Shown: positions 7,207 to 14,717, counted from the stretch's first letter. The stretch is 15,305 nucleotides of DNA from Bryobacterales bacterium (GCA_003154855.1 PMEV01000181.1:8668-23972); one strand, 5' to 3'. The notes: generated by a model not told the origin, from the letters alone. Translations and numbers: made by a program.

Positions 7207-8775
7207 CTAATCTTTGAGGTTTCGCACCACGCGCACCTCGGCGCCGGGGAACACCTCGCGGAAGCGTTGCACTTCCGGGTTCTCGAGGGCGCGGCCCGTG
7301 GCCTCGTCCGCGGCGGCTGGCGGCTGCGCCTGCGGCTTGGCATCCACCGCCCCCGCGTCTCCGGCAAATACCTTGATCCTCCAGTTGCCGGCGTTCAAGT
7401 GCCGGACGGCCTTGTCGAGTTCGCCGGCCTCCATCGCCAGCATGAACTGCGGCGGCGTAGTGAAATGAAGTTCTCCGCCGGTGGCGATCAGCCTCGAGTG
7501 CTCCACCGCGTCGGCGGTGAACGCCAGGCCCAACTCATGCAGTGCCGCGACGATTCTCTGCTGGATTCCGCCCGGGGCCATCGTCGCCGAGCGCGGTCCG
7601 CTGGCTGGCGTCGCCGCCTTCGCGGGAGCGGACGTGGCGGCGGGTGAGCCTCCCCCCAGGCCGGCCAGCGCCTCCTCGATCGAGACCAGTTTGCCCGCCT
7701 CCACCAGCCGGACCAGCCCCAGCTCCAGGTGCAGCCGCGGCTGCCAGGAGAATTGCAGGTCCCGATAGAGGTCCAGCGTAAGCTGCAGGTAACGCGTCAA
7801 ATCCTGCTCGGAGAAACCAGCCGCGATCTGGGCCAGCTTCTTCCGTTCCTGCTCCGAGCCGGCGATCAGCCGGTGGTTCTCCGCGGCGATCTTGGTGACC
7901 AGCAGGTTGCGGAAGTAGCGCGACAGCTCGCGCACGAAATGCTGCAAATGATGCCCGTTGCGCACCAGCTCGTCGACGATCTCCAGCATGCGCGGGCTGC
8001 TCGAGCCCGCCAGCGCCTGCGTGATCTGGGCCAGCGCGTCCAGTGAGAACGCGCCGAGCAGGCCCCGCACTTCCGCCGCGTCGAGCGTGGTTCCACAGCA
8101 GGCGATCGCCTGGTCAAGCGCCGAGAGCGAGTCGCGGATGCTGCCTTCCCCGGCCTGCGCCAGCACGGAAAGCACTTCCGCGTCCGCCTGGATTCCCTCC
8201 TGCTCGCAGATCCAGCGCAAGCGGCCCACGATCTCTTCGAAGTCCACCGAGCGGAAACTGAAGTGCTGGCAACGCGAGGCGATCGTCGCCGGGATCTTAT
8301 GCGCCTCGGTCGTGCACATCACGAACACCACCCATTCGGGCGGCTCCTCCAGCGTTTTCAGCAGCGCGTTGAAGGCCTCGTTGGTGATCTGGTGCGCCTC
8401 GTCCACGATGAAGACCTTGTAGCGGTCGCGCACGGGGCGATAGCGCACGTTCTCGCGCAGCTCCCGCATTTCGTTGATGCCGCGGTTCGAAGCGGCGTCG
8501 ATCTCAATCACGTCCGGCGCATTGCTCGCGGTAACCTCCAGACAGCTCGCGCACACGCCGCACGGCGCGATGGTCGGCCCCTGCACGCAGTTCAGGCAGC
8601 GCGCCAGGATTCGCGCCACCGTCGTCTTCCCCGTCCCGCGCTGCCCGGAGAATATGTAGCCGTGCGCAATCCGGTTCTGCGCGATGGCGTTCTCCAGCGT
8701 GGTGCGCACGTGCTCCTGGCTCACCAGTTCGGAAAACGTTTGGGGGCGATATTTCCGGGCGATGACTTGATACAT
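7207..8775 (-). CDS. dnaX: DNA polymerase III subunit gamma/tau
   Basis: The clamp-loader ATPase of the replicative polymerase, 522 residues. The N-terminus MYQVIARKYRPQTFSELV is canonical. The Walker A motif GQRGTGKTT is at 44-52. The zinc module has Cys63, Cys72, Cys75 and Cys78. Walker B is VDEAHQ (124-129), and the sensor/arginine-finger segment ATIASRCQHF follows. Domain III and the oligomerisation collar continue to about residue 375. A low-complexity Ala/Pro linker (about 376-410) precedes a tau-type C-terminal domain. I saw no A-run that would support programmed frameshifting to a separate gamma form. No clear ribosome site precedes the ATG. Upstream lies the SRP RNA, 22 bases away; downstream are ybaB and recR, all probably one transcription unit. 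Confidence 0.98.
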   Translation of the reverse strand: MYQVIARKYRPQTFSELVSQEHVRTTLENAIAQNRIAHGYIFSGQRGTGKTTVARILARCLNCVQGPTIAPCGVCASCLEVTASNAPDVIEIDAASNRGINEMRELRENVRYRPVRDRYKVFIVDEAHQITNEAFNALLKTLEEPPEWVVFVMCTTEAHKIPATIASRCQHFSFRSVDFEEIVGRLRWICEQEGIQADAEVLSVLAQAGEGSIRDSLSALDQAIACCGTTLDAAEVRGLLGAFSLDALAQITQALAGSSSPRMLEIVDELVRNGHHLQHFVRELSRYFRNLLVTKIAAENHRLIAGSEQERKKLAQIAAGFSEQDLTRYLQLTLDLYRDLQFSWQPRLHLELGLVRLVEAGKLVSIEEALAGLGGGSPAATSAPAKAATPASGPRSATMAPGGIQQRIVAALHELGLAFTADAVEHSRLIATGGELHFTTPPQFMLAMEAGELDKAVRHLNAGNWRIKVFAGDAGAVDAKPQAQPPAAADEATGRALENPEVQRFREVFPGAEVRVVRNLKD

Positions 8776-8797
8776 GGACCAGCAGGCCGCGCGTAAC

Positions 8798-8902
8798 CCA
8801 GGCCCCAGGTGATCCGCGGCACACGAGCCGCGCCGTTACCGTTGCTTCCTTCCGGACCTGGCGGGGTTCACGGCCGCCCGTTGCACGGAGCCCGGAGCCT
8901 GG
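8798..8902 (-). ncRNA. ffs: Signal recognition particle RNA, small bacterial (4.5S) type
   Basis: Read on the minus strand, the segment contains the universal SRP core AGGTCCGGAAGGAAGCA (complement around 8843-8859): the GGAA tetraloop flanked by the asymmetric and symmetric loops that bind Ffh. The ends pair perfectly over 9 bases: CCAGGCTCC (8894-8902) with GGGGCCTGG (8798-8806), one pair being G-U. That gives a hairpin of about 105 nt without an Alu domain. The RNA joins Ffh to direct nascent membrane and secreted proteins to the translocon. The position between the acetyltransferase and dnaX fits the frequent ffs-dnaX neighbourhood in bacteria. No T-run follows the 3' end, so the mature end is probably made by processing of a longer transcript (inference). 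Ends are defined only by the pairing and may differ by a few bases. Confidence 0.95.
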
Positions 8903-8909
8903 AATCCTT

Positions 8910-8915
8910 ATGCTA
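8910..8915 (-). promoter_or_regulatory. Possible -10 box of the SRP RNA/dnaX unit
   Basis: TAGCAT on the minus strand matches 4 of 6 bases of the sigma-70 -10 consensus. It lies 7 bases before the first base of the SRP RNA closing helix (8902), the expected distance to a start site. It overlaps the stop codon of the acetyltransferase gene. No convincing -35 box is visible 16-18 bases upstream, so this is a weak call. Confidence 0.3.
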
Positions 8916-9416
8916 GCACGCCGGCCATCGAAGGTTCCTAGGAATCAGGCGCTCCACGGCGATCACATCCCGCCACACTCCGTCCAGCCGCCCGTGTTTC
9001 TCGTAGACGCCCACTTCGCGGAATCCAAGCGAACGGATCAGGCCCAGGCTGGCGGCATTCTCCACAAAGACCCGCGAGACCAGCTTCCACAGGCCCGCTT
9101 CCTCGGCGGCCTGCAACAGGGCCGTCATGGCCAGGCGGCCGGCGCCGCGCCGCCGCGCTCCCCGGTCGACGTACAGCGATACCTCGGCGATGCCGGCGTA
9201 GCACTCGCGCTGGCTGTACGGAAATGTCGCCGCGAAGGCGATCACCGTCTGCGCCTCCTCCACAACGACAATGGGATGCCGGCCGTCGAACCAGGCACGC
9301 ACGTCCTGGGCAGCGCGCGGGCGGGTTTCGAACGTAGCGATGCGCTCCTCGATGCCCTGGCTGTAAATCCGCGCCATGGCCTCCGCGTCGTTTACAGTCG
9401 CTCGTCGTGCCTGCAA
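8913..9416 (-). CDS. GNAT N-acetyltransferase, phosphinothricin/arsinothricin type (ArsN1-like)
   Basis: A 167-residue GNAT-fold enzyme that would transfer acetyl from acetyl-CoA to a small amine. The sequence closely recalls ArsN1 family A and phosphinothricin acetyltransferases: YSQGIEERIATFET (18-31), PYSQRECYAGIAEVSLYV (66-83), the acetyl-CoA loop RRRGAG (88-93), FVENAASLGLIRSLGF (117-132) and YEKHGRLDGVWRDV (138-151). Such enzymes inactivate glutamate-mimic antibiotics, although many homologues have unproved substrates. No other arsenic gene is in the window. The start is TTG at 9416, chosen because homology begins there and AGGGGG (9422-9427) is correctly spaced. That ribosome site overlaps the stop of the preceding membrane-protein gene, 10 bases upstream, which suggests coupled translation. 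Confidence 0.88.
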   Translation of the reverse strand: MQARRATVNDAEAMARIYSQGIEERIATFETRPRAAQDVRAWFDGRHPIVVVEEAQTVIAFAATFPYSQRECYAGIAEVSLYVDRGARRRGAGRLAMTALLQAAEEAGLWKLVSRVFVENAASLGLIRSLGFREVGVYEKHGRLDGVWRDVIAVERLIPRNLRWPAC

Positions 9417-9420
9417 GGAT

Positions 9421-9428
9421 TCCCCCTT
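9421..9428 (-). promoter_or_regulatory. Ribosome binding site deciding the TTG start at 9416
   Basis: AAGGGGGA lies 4 bases before the TTG and overlaps the TAA stop (9427-9429) of the upstream membrane-protein gene. The next ATG in the frame is 13 codons inside the conserved GNAT core, so the TTG with this site is the better start. Confidence 0.6.
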
Positions 9429-9996
9429 AATGCACCCGCCGCCATTTCCGCCGCTCCTCTCCCGCCGGCAGTTCCGACGCGTGCCGCCGCAGCAGGCTCG
9501 ACAGCAGCATCAGGCCGAGCAGCCACTTCGCGCACTCGATCGCCGCGTAGGCTGTGTTGTAGTTCCCGAGCCGTATGCGGTAGGGCGACGGCTGCTCCGC
9601 GGGGATGGCGTCTACCAGCCGCCCCAGTCGCGTAGCCTGCGGCGTGATCGCAAAGTGCGTCAGCAGGGCCGCCAGCAGCATGAATGCGCACAGCAGCACC
9701 GCCGATCGATGCCGCCCCGGGCCGCGGATCAGAGCCCCCAGCAGAAACGCTCCCAGACCGATTTCGACCCACTCCCAGGTGTCGAAGTACCAGCGGTTCA
9801 GCTCCGAGGAATGAGTGCGCAGGAACGTGCGAGCGGCCGTTTCACCCAGAATCTCGACGCTGGTCGCGGCGGGGCCTGGAGGCGCGGACGCCATCCTGTC
9901 GGCCGCGGTCATGTTGTGCGTCGCTACCATGATCATGAAAAAGCTGCCCGAGAGCCAGGCCCCCAGCAGAAAAGCGGCAAGTCGGCGGGTATGCAT
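9427..9996 (-). CDS. Four-helix membrane protein, possibly DUF4149/TMEM205-like
   Basis: A protein of 189 residues with four likely transmembrane helices at about 6-26, 75-92, 97-116 and 148-169. A soluble loop of about 45 residues (27-72, ending ELNRWYFDTWEW) follows helix 1, and the C-terminal tail is basic. The segment THFAITPQATRLGRLVD after helix 3 and the YNTAYAAIECAKWLLGL start of helix 4 resemble DUF4149 (TMEM205-like) proteins, whose function is unknown; I hold that assignment loosely. The frame is open far upstream, but residues before ATG 9996 are arginine-rich non-protein-like sequence, so this ATG is taken. There is no clear ribosome site. A TAGAAT -10-like box lies 13 bases upstream, so the message may be nearly leaderless. 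The acetyltransferase follows 10 bases after the stop. Confidence 0.75.
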   Translation of the reverse strand: MHTRRLAAFLLGAWLSGSFFMIMVATHNMTAADRMASAPPGPAATSVEILGETAARTFLRTHSSELNRWYFDTWEWVEIGLGAFLLGALIRGPGRHRSAVLLCAFMLLAALLTHFAITPQATRLGRLVDAIPAEQPSPYRIRLGNYNTAYAAIECAKWLLGLMLLSSLLRRHASELPAGEERRKWRRVH

Positions 9997-10006
9997 GGTG
10001 TAAACT

Positions 10007-10019
10007 GCGATTCTATCGC
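10007..10019 (-). promoter_or_regulatory. Possible -10 box within a small palindrome, upstream of the membrane protein
   Basis: The minus strand reads GCGAT-AGA-ATCGC, a perfect 5-base inverted repeat with a 3-base centre. Inside it, TAGAAT (10010-10015) matches 5 of 6 bases of the -10 consensus. The ATG at 9996 is 13 bases downstream. No -35 match is seen. The palindrome could be an operator half-site pair or chance. Confidence 0.3.
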
Positions 10020-10090
10020 GATCCGGACCGGCCCTGGTTGCGCGGTGCCCGCTTCCGCGCCAGCCCGCCTTCCCAGCAGGCCCTCCTGTA

Positions 10091-10115
10091 GCGCCGGCGG
10101 TCTTGCCGCCGGTGT
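10091..10115. repeat. GC-rich hairpin in the 150-base gap (REP-like or terminator)
   Basis: The gap 9997-10145 holds a 7-base perfect inverted repeat, CCGGCGG (10094-10100) and CCGCCGG (10106-10112), with loop TCTTG. Read as plus-strand RNA it extends to 10 pairs with two G-U pairs. It lies about 31 bases after the stop of the large fusion gene. No T-run follows on the minus strand. The surrounding wording (TGTAGCGCCGGCGG) resembles dispersed palindromic intergenic repeats, but no second copy is in this window. Confidence 0.4.
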
Positions 10116-10145
10116 ATTCAATAGACTCGGGGCTATCGTGCGTCG

Positions 10146-13100
10146 CTAACTCACCGTCGCGGTTCGTTCCAGCTTGCCCCACCCCACCACACGCCCTCTC
10201 AGGGCGTATAGCACCGACTTCGCCAGCACGTACTGCATCAGTTGCCGGTAGTAGATGCGTTGGAAGAACAACAGCGCCAGGTCGCGCGGGTTCTCGCCAT
10301 CGAGCGCATAGGCCAGCAGGCCCGTCGCCAGTTCCAGCGCGAAAAACGCGCCGTAGTACAGCAGCACGATTCGCCAGTTGCCCGAAAACAGGGCGATCAG
10401 CATGACCACCTCGGCAAACGGCGCGAGCGTGGAAAGCAGCAACTGGAAGAGCCAGATGCTGGGCAGCGCGACGAAGGCCAGCGATCCGTAGCGCGGGTCG
10501 AAGGTGGCGTCCCGATGCTTCCACACCGATTGCAGGGTGCCGAAGGCCCACCGGAATCGTTGCTGCGCGAGGGCGCCTGCGGTCTGGGGCGCTTCGGTGT
10601 AGGCCACCGCCTCCTCGTCGTACAGGATGCGGTATCCCAGCCTCCGTATGGCCAGGGTCAGGTCGGTGTCTTCGGCCAGCGTGTCGCTCGCGAACCCGCC
10701 GGCTGCCAGGATCAGGCTCTTGCGCCAGGCGCCCGCGGCCCCGGGAACCACCGTGATGGCGTTCAGCACGTCCAGCGCGCGCCGGTCCAGGTTGAAGCCG
10801 TAGGTGTACTCGATCGACTGGAACCGTGTGATCCATCCCTTGCGGTTCCCCACCCGGGCGTTACCCGAGACCGCGGCCACGTGAGGATCGGCGAAGTGGC
10901 GCACCAGTTTCTCGATGGCTCCGCGCCGGAAAACGGTGTCGGCGTCCAGCGCCACCAGGATCTCGTGGCGGGCCTCCCCGATGGCCCGATTGAGCGCGGC
11001 GGACTTGCCCGCATTCGCCTGCGACAGAATGCGCACCCGCGGCTCGTTCCCGAACGCTTCCTCGAGCACTGCCAGCGTGCGGTCCCGCGAGCCGTCGTCC
11101 ACCACGATCGCTTCCAGGTCTTCGTAGCCGTTCCCCAGGATCGACTCCACCGTCTTGCGAATCACTTTCTCCTCGTTGAAGGCCGCGATGAGCACGGTAA
11201 CCGGCGGCCGCCAGGCCGGATCGAAGCGGCGGTGGCGGGCCTGGACCTTCTGGATCACCGCCAGGGCGCCGTATACCATCGAGCGTAGCGCGGTGAGATA
11301 GATGGCCCACAGAAACAGGATGCCGGCGGCCTTCAGCGCGGTGCTCTTCGCATCGAAGGCCTCCCCCTCGATGTGCGCCCAACCCAACTCGCTCGATCCC
11401 GGCGGCGGCATGATCTGCGCCCGTGTCTTCCCGATGAGCTGGCCCACTGTCGCGAATCGGTATCCTCGTTGCTGGAAGTAGTCGATAATGCGCGGTAGCG
11501 CCGCCACGGTGGCCGACCGGTCCCCTCCGCCATCGTGCAGCAGCACGATTTGCCCTTCGTCCTTTTCTTGAATGACCTCCGAAACGATGCCTTCCGCCGT
11601 GGTGCCCTTCTCCCAGTCGCGTGGATCGATTCGCTCGCCAATGGTGATGTAGCCGGCCTGCTGAGCGCGCAAAATGGGCTCGATCTCCTCGGGCGTCTGC
11701 GGCTCGCTGTCGGCATTGTACGGCGGCCGAAAGAGGATGGTGGACACGCCGGCCGCATGTTCGATGATCCGCTCGGTGGCGTTCAGTTCCAGGATGGTGC
11801 GCTCGGCCGACACGGTGGCGATGTTGGGATGCGAGTAGGTGTGGTTGCCGATCTCGTGGCCCTCCGCGTATTCGCGCGCGATCAGGCCGGGACTCCGCTC
11901 GGCCTCGACCCCCACCACGAAGAAAGTCGCCGGGACGTGGCGCGCCTGCAGAATATCCAGAATCAGAGGCGTGTATTCCGGGTCGGGCCCATCGTCGAAG
12001 GTCAGCGCGAGCACTCTGCCGGGCGCTTTCCCAGACGCTTCGATCACGTAGTAGGACGGGTATTCCTGGTATTGCTCTGTGTAGCCGCCGTCGGCTTCGC
12101 GCCGCACCTGGCGCTGGCCTTCGCGCGGCGTATCGGCGATGTGCAGCAGTTCGCCGTCTCCGTACTCGCTCACCGATTTCTGCGCCACCAACCGCCCCAG
12201 GCTCATGATATCGAAATTGTCGGCGGGCCAGCCGTCGGCTCTCAGCACCTTCCACAGGCCGGGGTCTTCCGCGCCCAGCCGCCACAGTGCGCAGCCCCGG
12301 AATCCGGCGTCGCCCACGGCGTTCACCTGGTTGAGCGCCGCCACCGCATCCAGGAACCAGACTTCGTGCTGCGCGCCAGCCTGGTAACGCAGAACCGGGT
12401 TGTCGGTCGCCACATCCCAGATCACCTGCGCGTGCCTCGACCGGGCGGCCGACATCACGTCGCCAAACACCACCTCCGCCGCGCCCTGCGAGCCGATGAT
12501 CCAATCGTAACCGTAATTGCCCAGGCCCACGATCGTCTTCTGGGCCGGCAGGCGGCGCGCCAATGCGGCGAGTTGCCGCTCGAACCATTCCTGACTAGCC
12601 ACCGGCCCGGGCGCGCCCGATTGGTAGTGCTCGTCGTAGACCATCGGCACAATGTAATCGCACAGCTCCGCCAGCCGTTTCAGATCGTATGCCTCGTCGT
12701 CCACCGGCACGCTCTGGGTCAGCAGCAGGCCCGCGGGCGCCAGCTTGGCCCGCAGCAACCGCATGAATTCGACCAGCCGTGCGCGGTCCTTCACCGCCAG
12801 CTCCTCCAAATCGATATTCACCCCGGCGGATTTGTGCTCCACCAGGTTGCTGTATATATTGTCGATAAGGTCCGCCCGCGCGGAGGCGTCGTTGAGCACG
12901 CGGTGCAGGTCCGCGGCTTGCCAGCCTTCGCGGAAGTTGGTCACCATGGGCAGCACGGGGAGCTTGGCGTCGGCGGCAATTTGAATCACCGTGGGATCCG
13001 ACTGGTCGTCCAGATCGCCTGCTCCGTTCTGCAGCACCAGCCATTCCGGCAGCAAATGCGTCAGGTGCTGCAGGTTGAGGCGCAAGGAGACCATGCTGCC

Positions 13101-13463
13101 CGGGTCCCAGTTCACGTAGAACCCGAACACCACCGACCGGCTCGCGCCAATCAGGCCCGCGGTCTTGGGATGAATCACCGGCGTCGCCGAGCGGACGAAC
13201 TTCATCTCCTGGACGGCCTTGCGCAGCTTGAAGGGAACGTTCTTGCTGGTTCTCTCTCCGCGGATCACCGACGGCACCTCCGAGAAGCGAGCCAGGTGCT
13301 CCACCACCGGCAGTCCCAGAGCGGGAAGCTGCGGGCTGCTGAACAGACTCAAAGCGAACAGCAGCATCGCGATCCCCAGGAAGATGGCCGCGGTGCGCGC
13401 AAGCCGCTTGAAGCGCGTCCAGCGCCTGCCCGAGGGATCCAGAAAGACGAACGAACTCGGCAT
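10146..13463 (-). CDS. Membrane fusion protein: GH18-like + NodB polysaccharide deacetylase + processive GT2 glycosyltransferase
   Basis: A 1105-residue protein. A transmembrane anchor at about 24-44 leads to a GH18-like domain (about 105-415; VNIDLEE at 215-221 holds Asp218 and Glu220 of the chitinase motif). A NodB/CE4 deacetylase follows (about 480-680): TFDDG 488-492 with Asp490-Asp491, His541 and His545 in HTYSHPN, FRPPY 578-582, and His643 in LLHD. A second membrane helix spans about 710-735. The GT2 domain (about 752-985) has FNEE, VVDDGS, DAD 840-842, EDTD and the processive QxxRW motif (968-972). Membrane helices follow to about 1090. Topology puts hydrolase and deacetylase outside and synthase inside. 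The order matches the known but uncharacterised 'trifunctional' GH18 family; I infer synthesis and trimming of an N-acetylhexosamine polymer. It starts 24 bases after the aminotransferase stop, with GGGTGAG as a weak ribosome site. Confidence 0.93.
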   Translation of the reverse strand: MPSSFVFLDPSGRRWTRFKRLARTAAIFLGIAMLLFALSLFSSPQLPALGLPVVEHLARFSEVPSVIRGERTSKNVPFKLRKAVQEMKFVRSATPVIHPKTAGLIGASRSVVFGFYVNWDPGSMVSLRLNLQHLTHLLPEWLVLQNGAGDLDDQSDPTVIQIAADAKLPVLPMVTNFREGWQAADLHRVLNDASARADLIDNIYSNLVEHKSAGVNIDLEELAVKDRARLVEFMRLLRAKLAPAGLLLTQSVPVDDEAYDLKRLAELCDYIVPMVYDEHYQSGAPGPVASQEWFERQLAALARRLPAQKTIVGLGNYGYDWIIGSQGAAEVVFGDVMSAARSRHAQVIWDVATDNPVLRYQAGAQHEVWFLDAVAALNQVNAVGDAGFRGCALWRLGAEDPGLWKVLRADGWPADNFDIMSLGRLVAQKSVSEYGDGELLHIADTPREGQRQVRREADGGYTEQYQEYPSYYVIEASGKAPGRVLALTFDDGPDPEYTPLILDILQARHVPATFFVVGVEAERSPGLIAREYAEGHEIGNHTYSHPNIATVSAERTILELNATERIIEHAAGVSTILFRPPYNADSEPQTPEEIEPILRAQQAGYITIGERIDPRDWEKGTTAEGIVSEVIQEKDEGQIVLLHDGGGDRSATVAALPRIIDYFQQRGYRFATVGQLIGKTRAQIMPPPGSSELGWAHIEGEAFDAKSTALKAAGILFLWAIYLTALRSMVYGALAVIQKVQARHRRFDPAWRPPVTVLIAAFNEEKVIRKTVESILGNGYEDLEAIVVDDGSRDRTLAVLEEAFGNEPRVRILSQANAGKSAALNRAIGEARHEILVALDADTVFRRGAIEKLVRHFADPHVAAVSGNARVGNRKGWITRFQSIEYTYGFNLDRRALDVLNAITVVPGAAGAWRKSLILAAGGFASDTLAEDTDLTLAIRRLGYRILYDEEAVAYTEAPQTAGALAQQRFRWAFGTLQSVWKHRDATFDPRYGSLAFVALPSIWLFQLLLSTLAPFAEVVMLIALFSGNWRIVLLYYGAFFALELATGLLAYALDGENPRDLALLFFQRIYYRQLMQYVLAKSVLYALRGRVVGWGKLERTATVS

Positions 13464-13487
13464 CTCACCCGATCGCCGCGGAACGCT

Positions 13488-14705
13488 CTACGCCTTCTGC
13501 AAGACCCGGCGCAGAATCTTCATCGCCCGGTCGATTTCCTCTTCCGTGATGATATACGGTGGCAGGAAGCGCAGCACGGTGTCGTGCGTGCAGTTGATGA
13601 GCAGGCCCTCGGCCATCGCGTCCAGCACGATTTGCTTTCCGGGCTTGTCCAGCTCCACGCCGATCATCAGCCCGCAGCCACGTATCTCGCGAATGAAGCC
13701 GAAATGCCGCGCCATTTCCGTGAGCTGCATGCGGAAATCGCCGCCCAGCCGGTAGATCGAGGGCAGCAGCTCGCCGATGATCTCCAGGCACTCGAGCGCC
13801 ACCCGGCAGGCTAGCGGCCCGCCGCCAAAAGTGGTTCCGTGCATTCCGGGGCCGATCGTAGCCGCGGCCTTCTGGTTCGCGATCAGCACGCCCAGCGGCA
13901 AGCCGCAGGCCAGCGGTTTGGCCGCCACCGTGATATCCGGCAGGATCGCCGGATCGGCCAACTGGTAAGCGAAGTACTTCCCGGGCCGGCCGACGCCGCA
14001 TTGGATCTCGTCGAATACCACCAGCGCGTTGTGGTGCGCGGCCAGTGCCTTGGCTTTGGCCACGTACTCGTACGTCAGCGGGATGATGCCGCCCTCCCCT
14101 TGGATCCACTCCAGAATCACCCCGGCCGTCCGCGGCCCGATGGCCTCTTCGAGTGCCGCCACGTCGTTCGGCGGCACGAATCTCACGCCCGCCAGCAGAG
14201 GCTCGAAATCCTTCCGGTATTTCGCTTGGCCGGTCACCGAGAGGGCGCCCATGGTGCGCCCGTGGAAGGAATTGTCCAGCGAAACGATCTCGTATTTCTC
14301 CGGACCGATCTTTCCGCCGTGAGAGCGGACCATCTTGATGGCCGCTTCCATGGCCTCCGTGCCCGAGTTGCAGAAGAAACTGCGCTCCAGCCCGCTGATC
14401 TCGGCGAGCCTTTTGGCCAGCGGCCCCTGGTATTCGTGATAGTACAGGTTCGAGCCGTGGATCAGCAGTCCCGCCTGCTCGCGCAGCACTCGCATGATGC
14501 GCGGATGCGCGTGCCCCAGCGCGTTCACGCCGATGCCCGAAATCAGGTCCAGGTAGCGCTTGCCCTGAACGTCGAAGAGCAGGCAGCCTCTTCCACGGTG
14601 CAGCACGATCGGGTAACGAGCGTAGTTCTGAAGCAGGTACTGGCTTTCCAGGTCCATGATGCCCTGCGCGATCTCGGCCGCGCCGGGCTCCGCTGTGCTA
14701 GGCAT
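13488..14705 (-). CDS. argD: Class III aminotransferase, acetylornithine aminotransferase type
   Basis: A PLP-dependent fold-type-I enzyme, 405 residues, most like ArgD, which converts N-acetylglutamate semialdehyde to N-acetylornithine in arginine synthesis (some also act in lysine synthesis). Visible are YLDLISGIGVNALGHAHP (51-68), the PLP-phosphate loop NSGTEA (113-118), NSFHGRTMGALSVTG (145-159), EWIQGEGG (199-206), the ring-binding FDEIQCGVGR with Asp232, and the Schiff-base Lys263 in AAKPLACGLPLG. Length and motif order are normal. The ATG at 14705 is preceded by a perfect TATAAT only 6 bases away and no spaced ribosome site, so the message may be leaderless; ATG at codon 17 is an alternative. 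No other arginine gene is in the window. Omega-amino acid transaminases share these motifs, so the substrate is likely but not proven. Confidence 0.88.
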   Translation of the reverse strand: MPSTAEPGAAEIAQGIMDLESQYLLQNYARYPIVLHRGRGCLLFDVQGKRYLDLISGIGVNALGHAHPRIMRVLREQAGLLIHGSNLYYHEYQGPLAKRLAEISGLERSFFCNSGTEAMEAAIKMVRSHGGKIGPEKYEIVSLDNSFHGRTMGALSVTGQAKYRKDFEPLLAGVRFVPPNDVAALEEAIGPRTAGVILEWIQGEGGIIPLTYEYVAKAKALAAHHNALVVFDEIQCGVGRPGKYFAYQLADPAILPDITVAAKPLACGLPLGVLIANQKAAATIGPGMHGTTFGGGPLACRVALECLEIIGELLPSIYRLGGDFRMQLTEMARHFGFIREIRGCGLMIGVELDKPGKQIVLDAMAEGLLINCTHDTVLRFLPPYIITEEEIDRAMKILRRVLQKA

Positions 14706-14711
14706 TCCTAC

Positions 14712-14717
14712 ATTATA
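14712..14717 (-). promoter_or_regulatory. TATAAT -10 box immediately before argD
   Basis: A perfect sigma-70 -10 hexamer on the minus strand, with 6 bases between it and the ATG at 14705. Transcription would then start at or within a base or two of the ATG. No good -35 box is found 16-18 bases upstream. The 52-base gap (14706-14757) also holds CGGCT-A-AGCCG, a small perfect inverted repeat that could be a leader or terminator element. Confidence 0.45.

Noticed and set aside
7207..8775. Programmed frameshift in dnaX giving a separate gamma subunit
   Set aside because: I looked for an A-rich slippery run on the coding strand and saw none.
9997..10836. N-terminal extension of the membrane protein to 469 residues
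   Set aside because: The extra 280 residues overlap the GT2 coding region in another frame and look like Arg/Gly/Ala shadow sequence; the hydrophobic protein begins at 9996.
11535..13814. 759-codon plus-strand open frame opposite the fusion protein
   Set aside because: It lies antisense to the GH18/NodB/GT2 gene and runs into argD. There is no domain or ribosome site, and its His/Arg/Gln-rich composition is that of a shadow frame.
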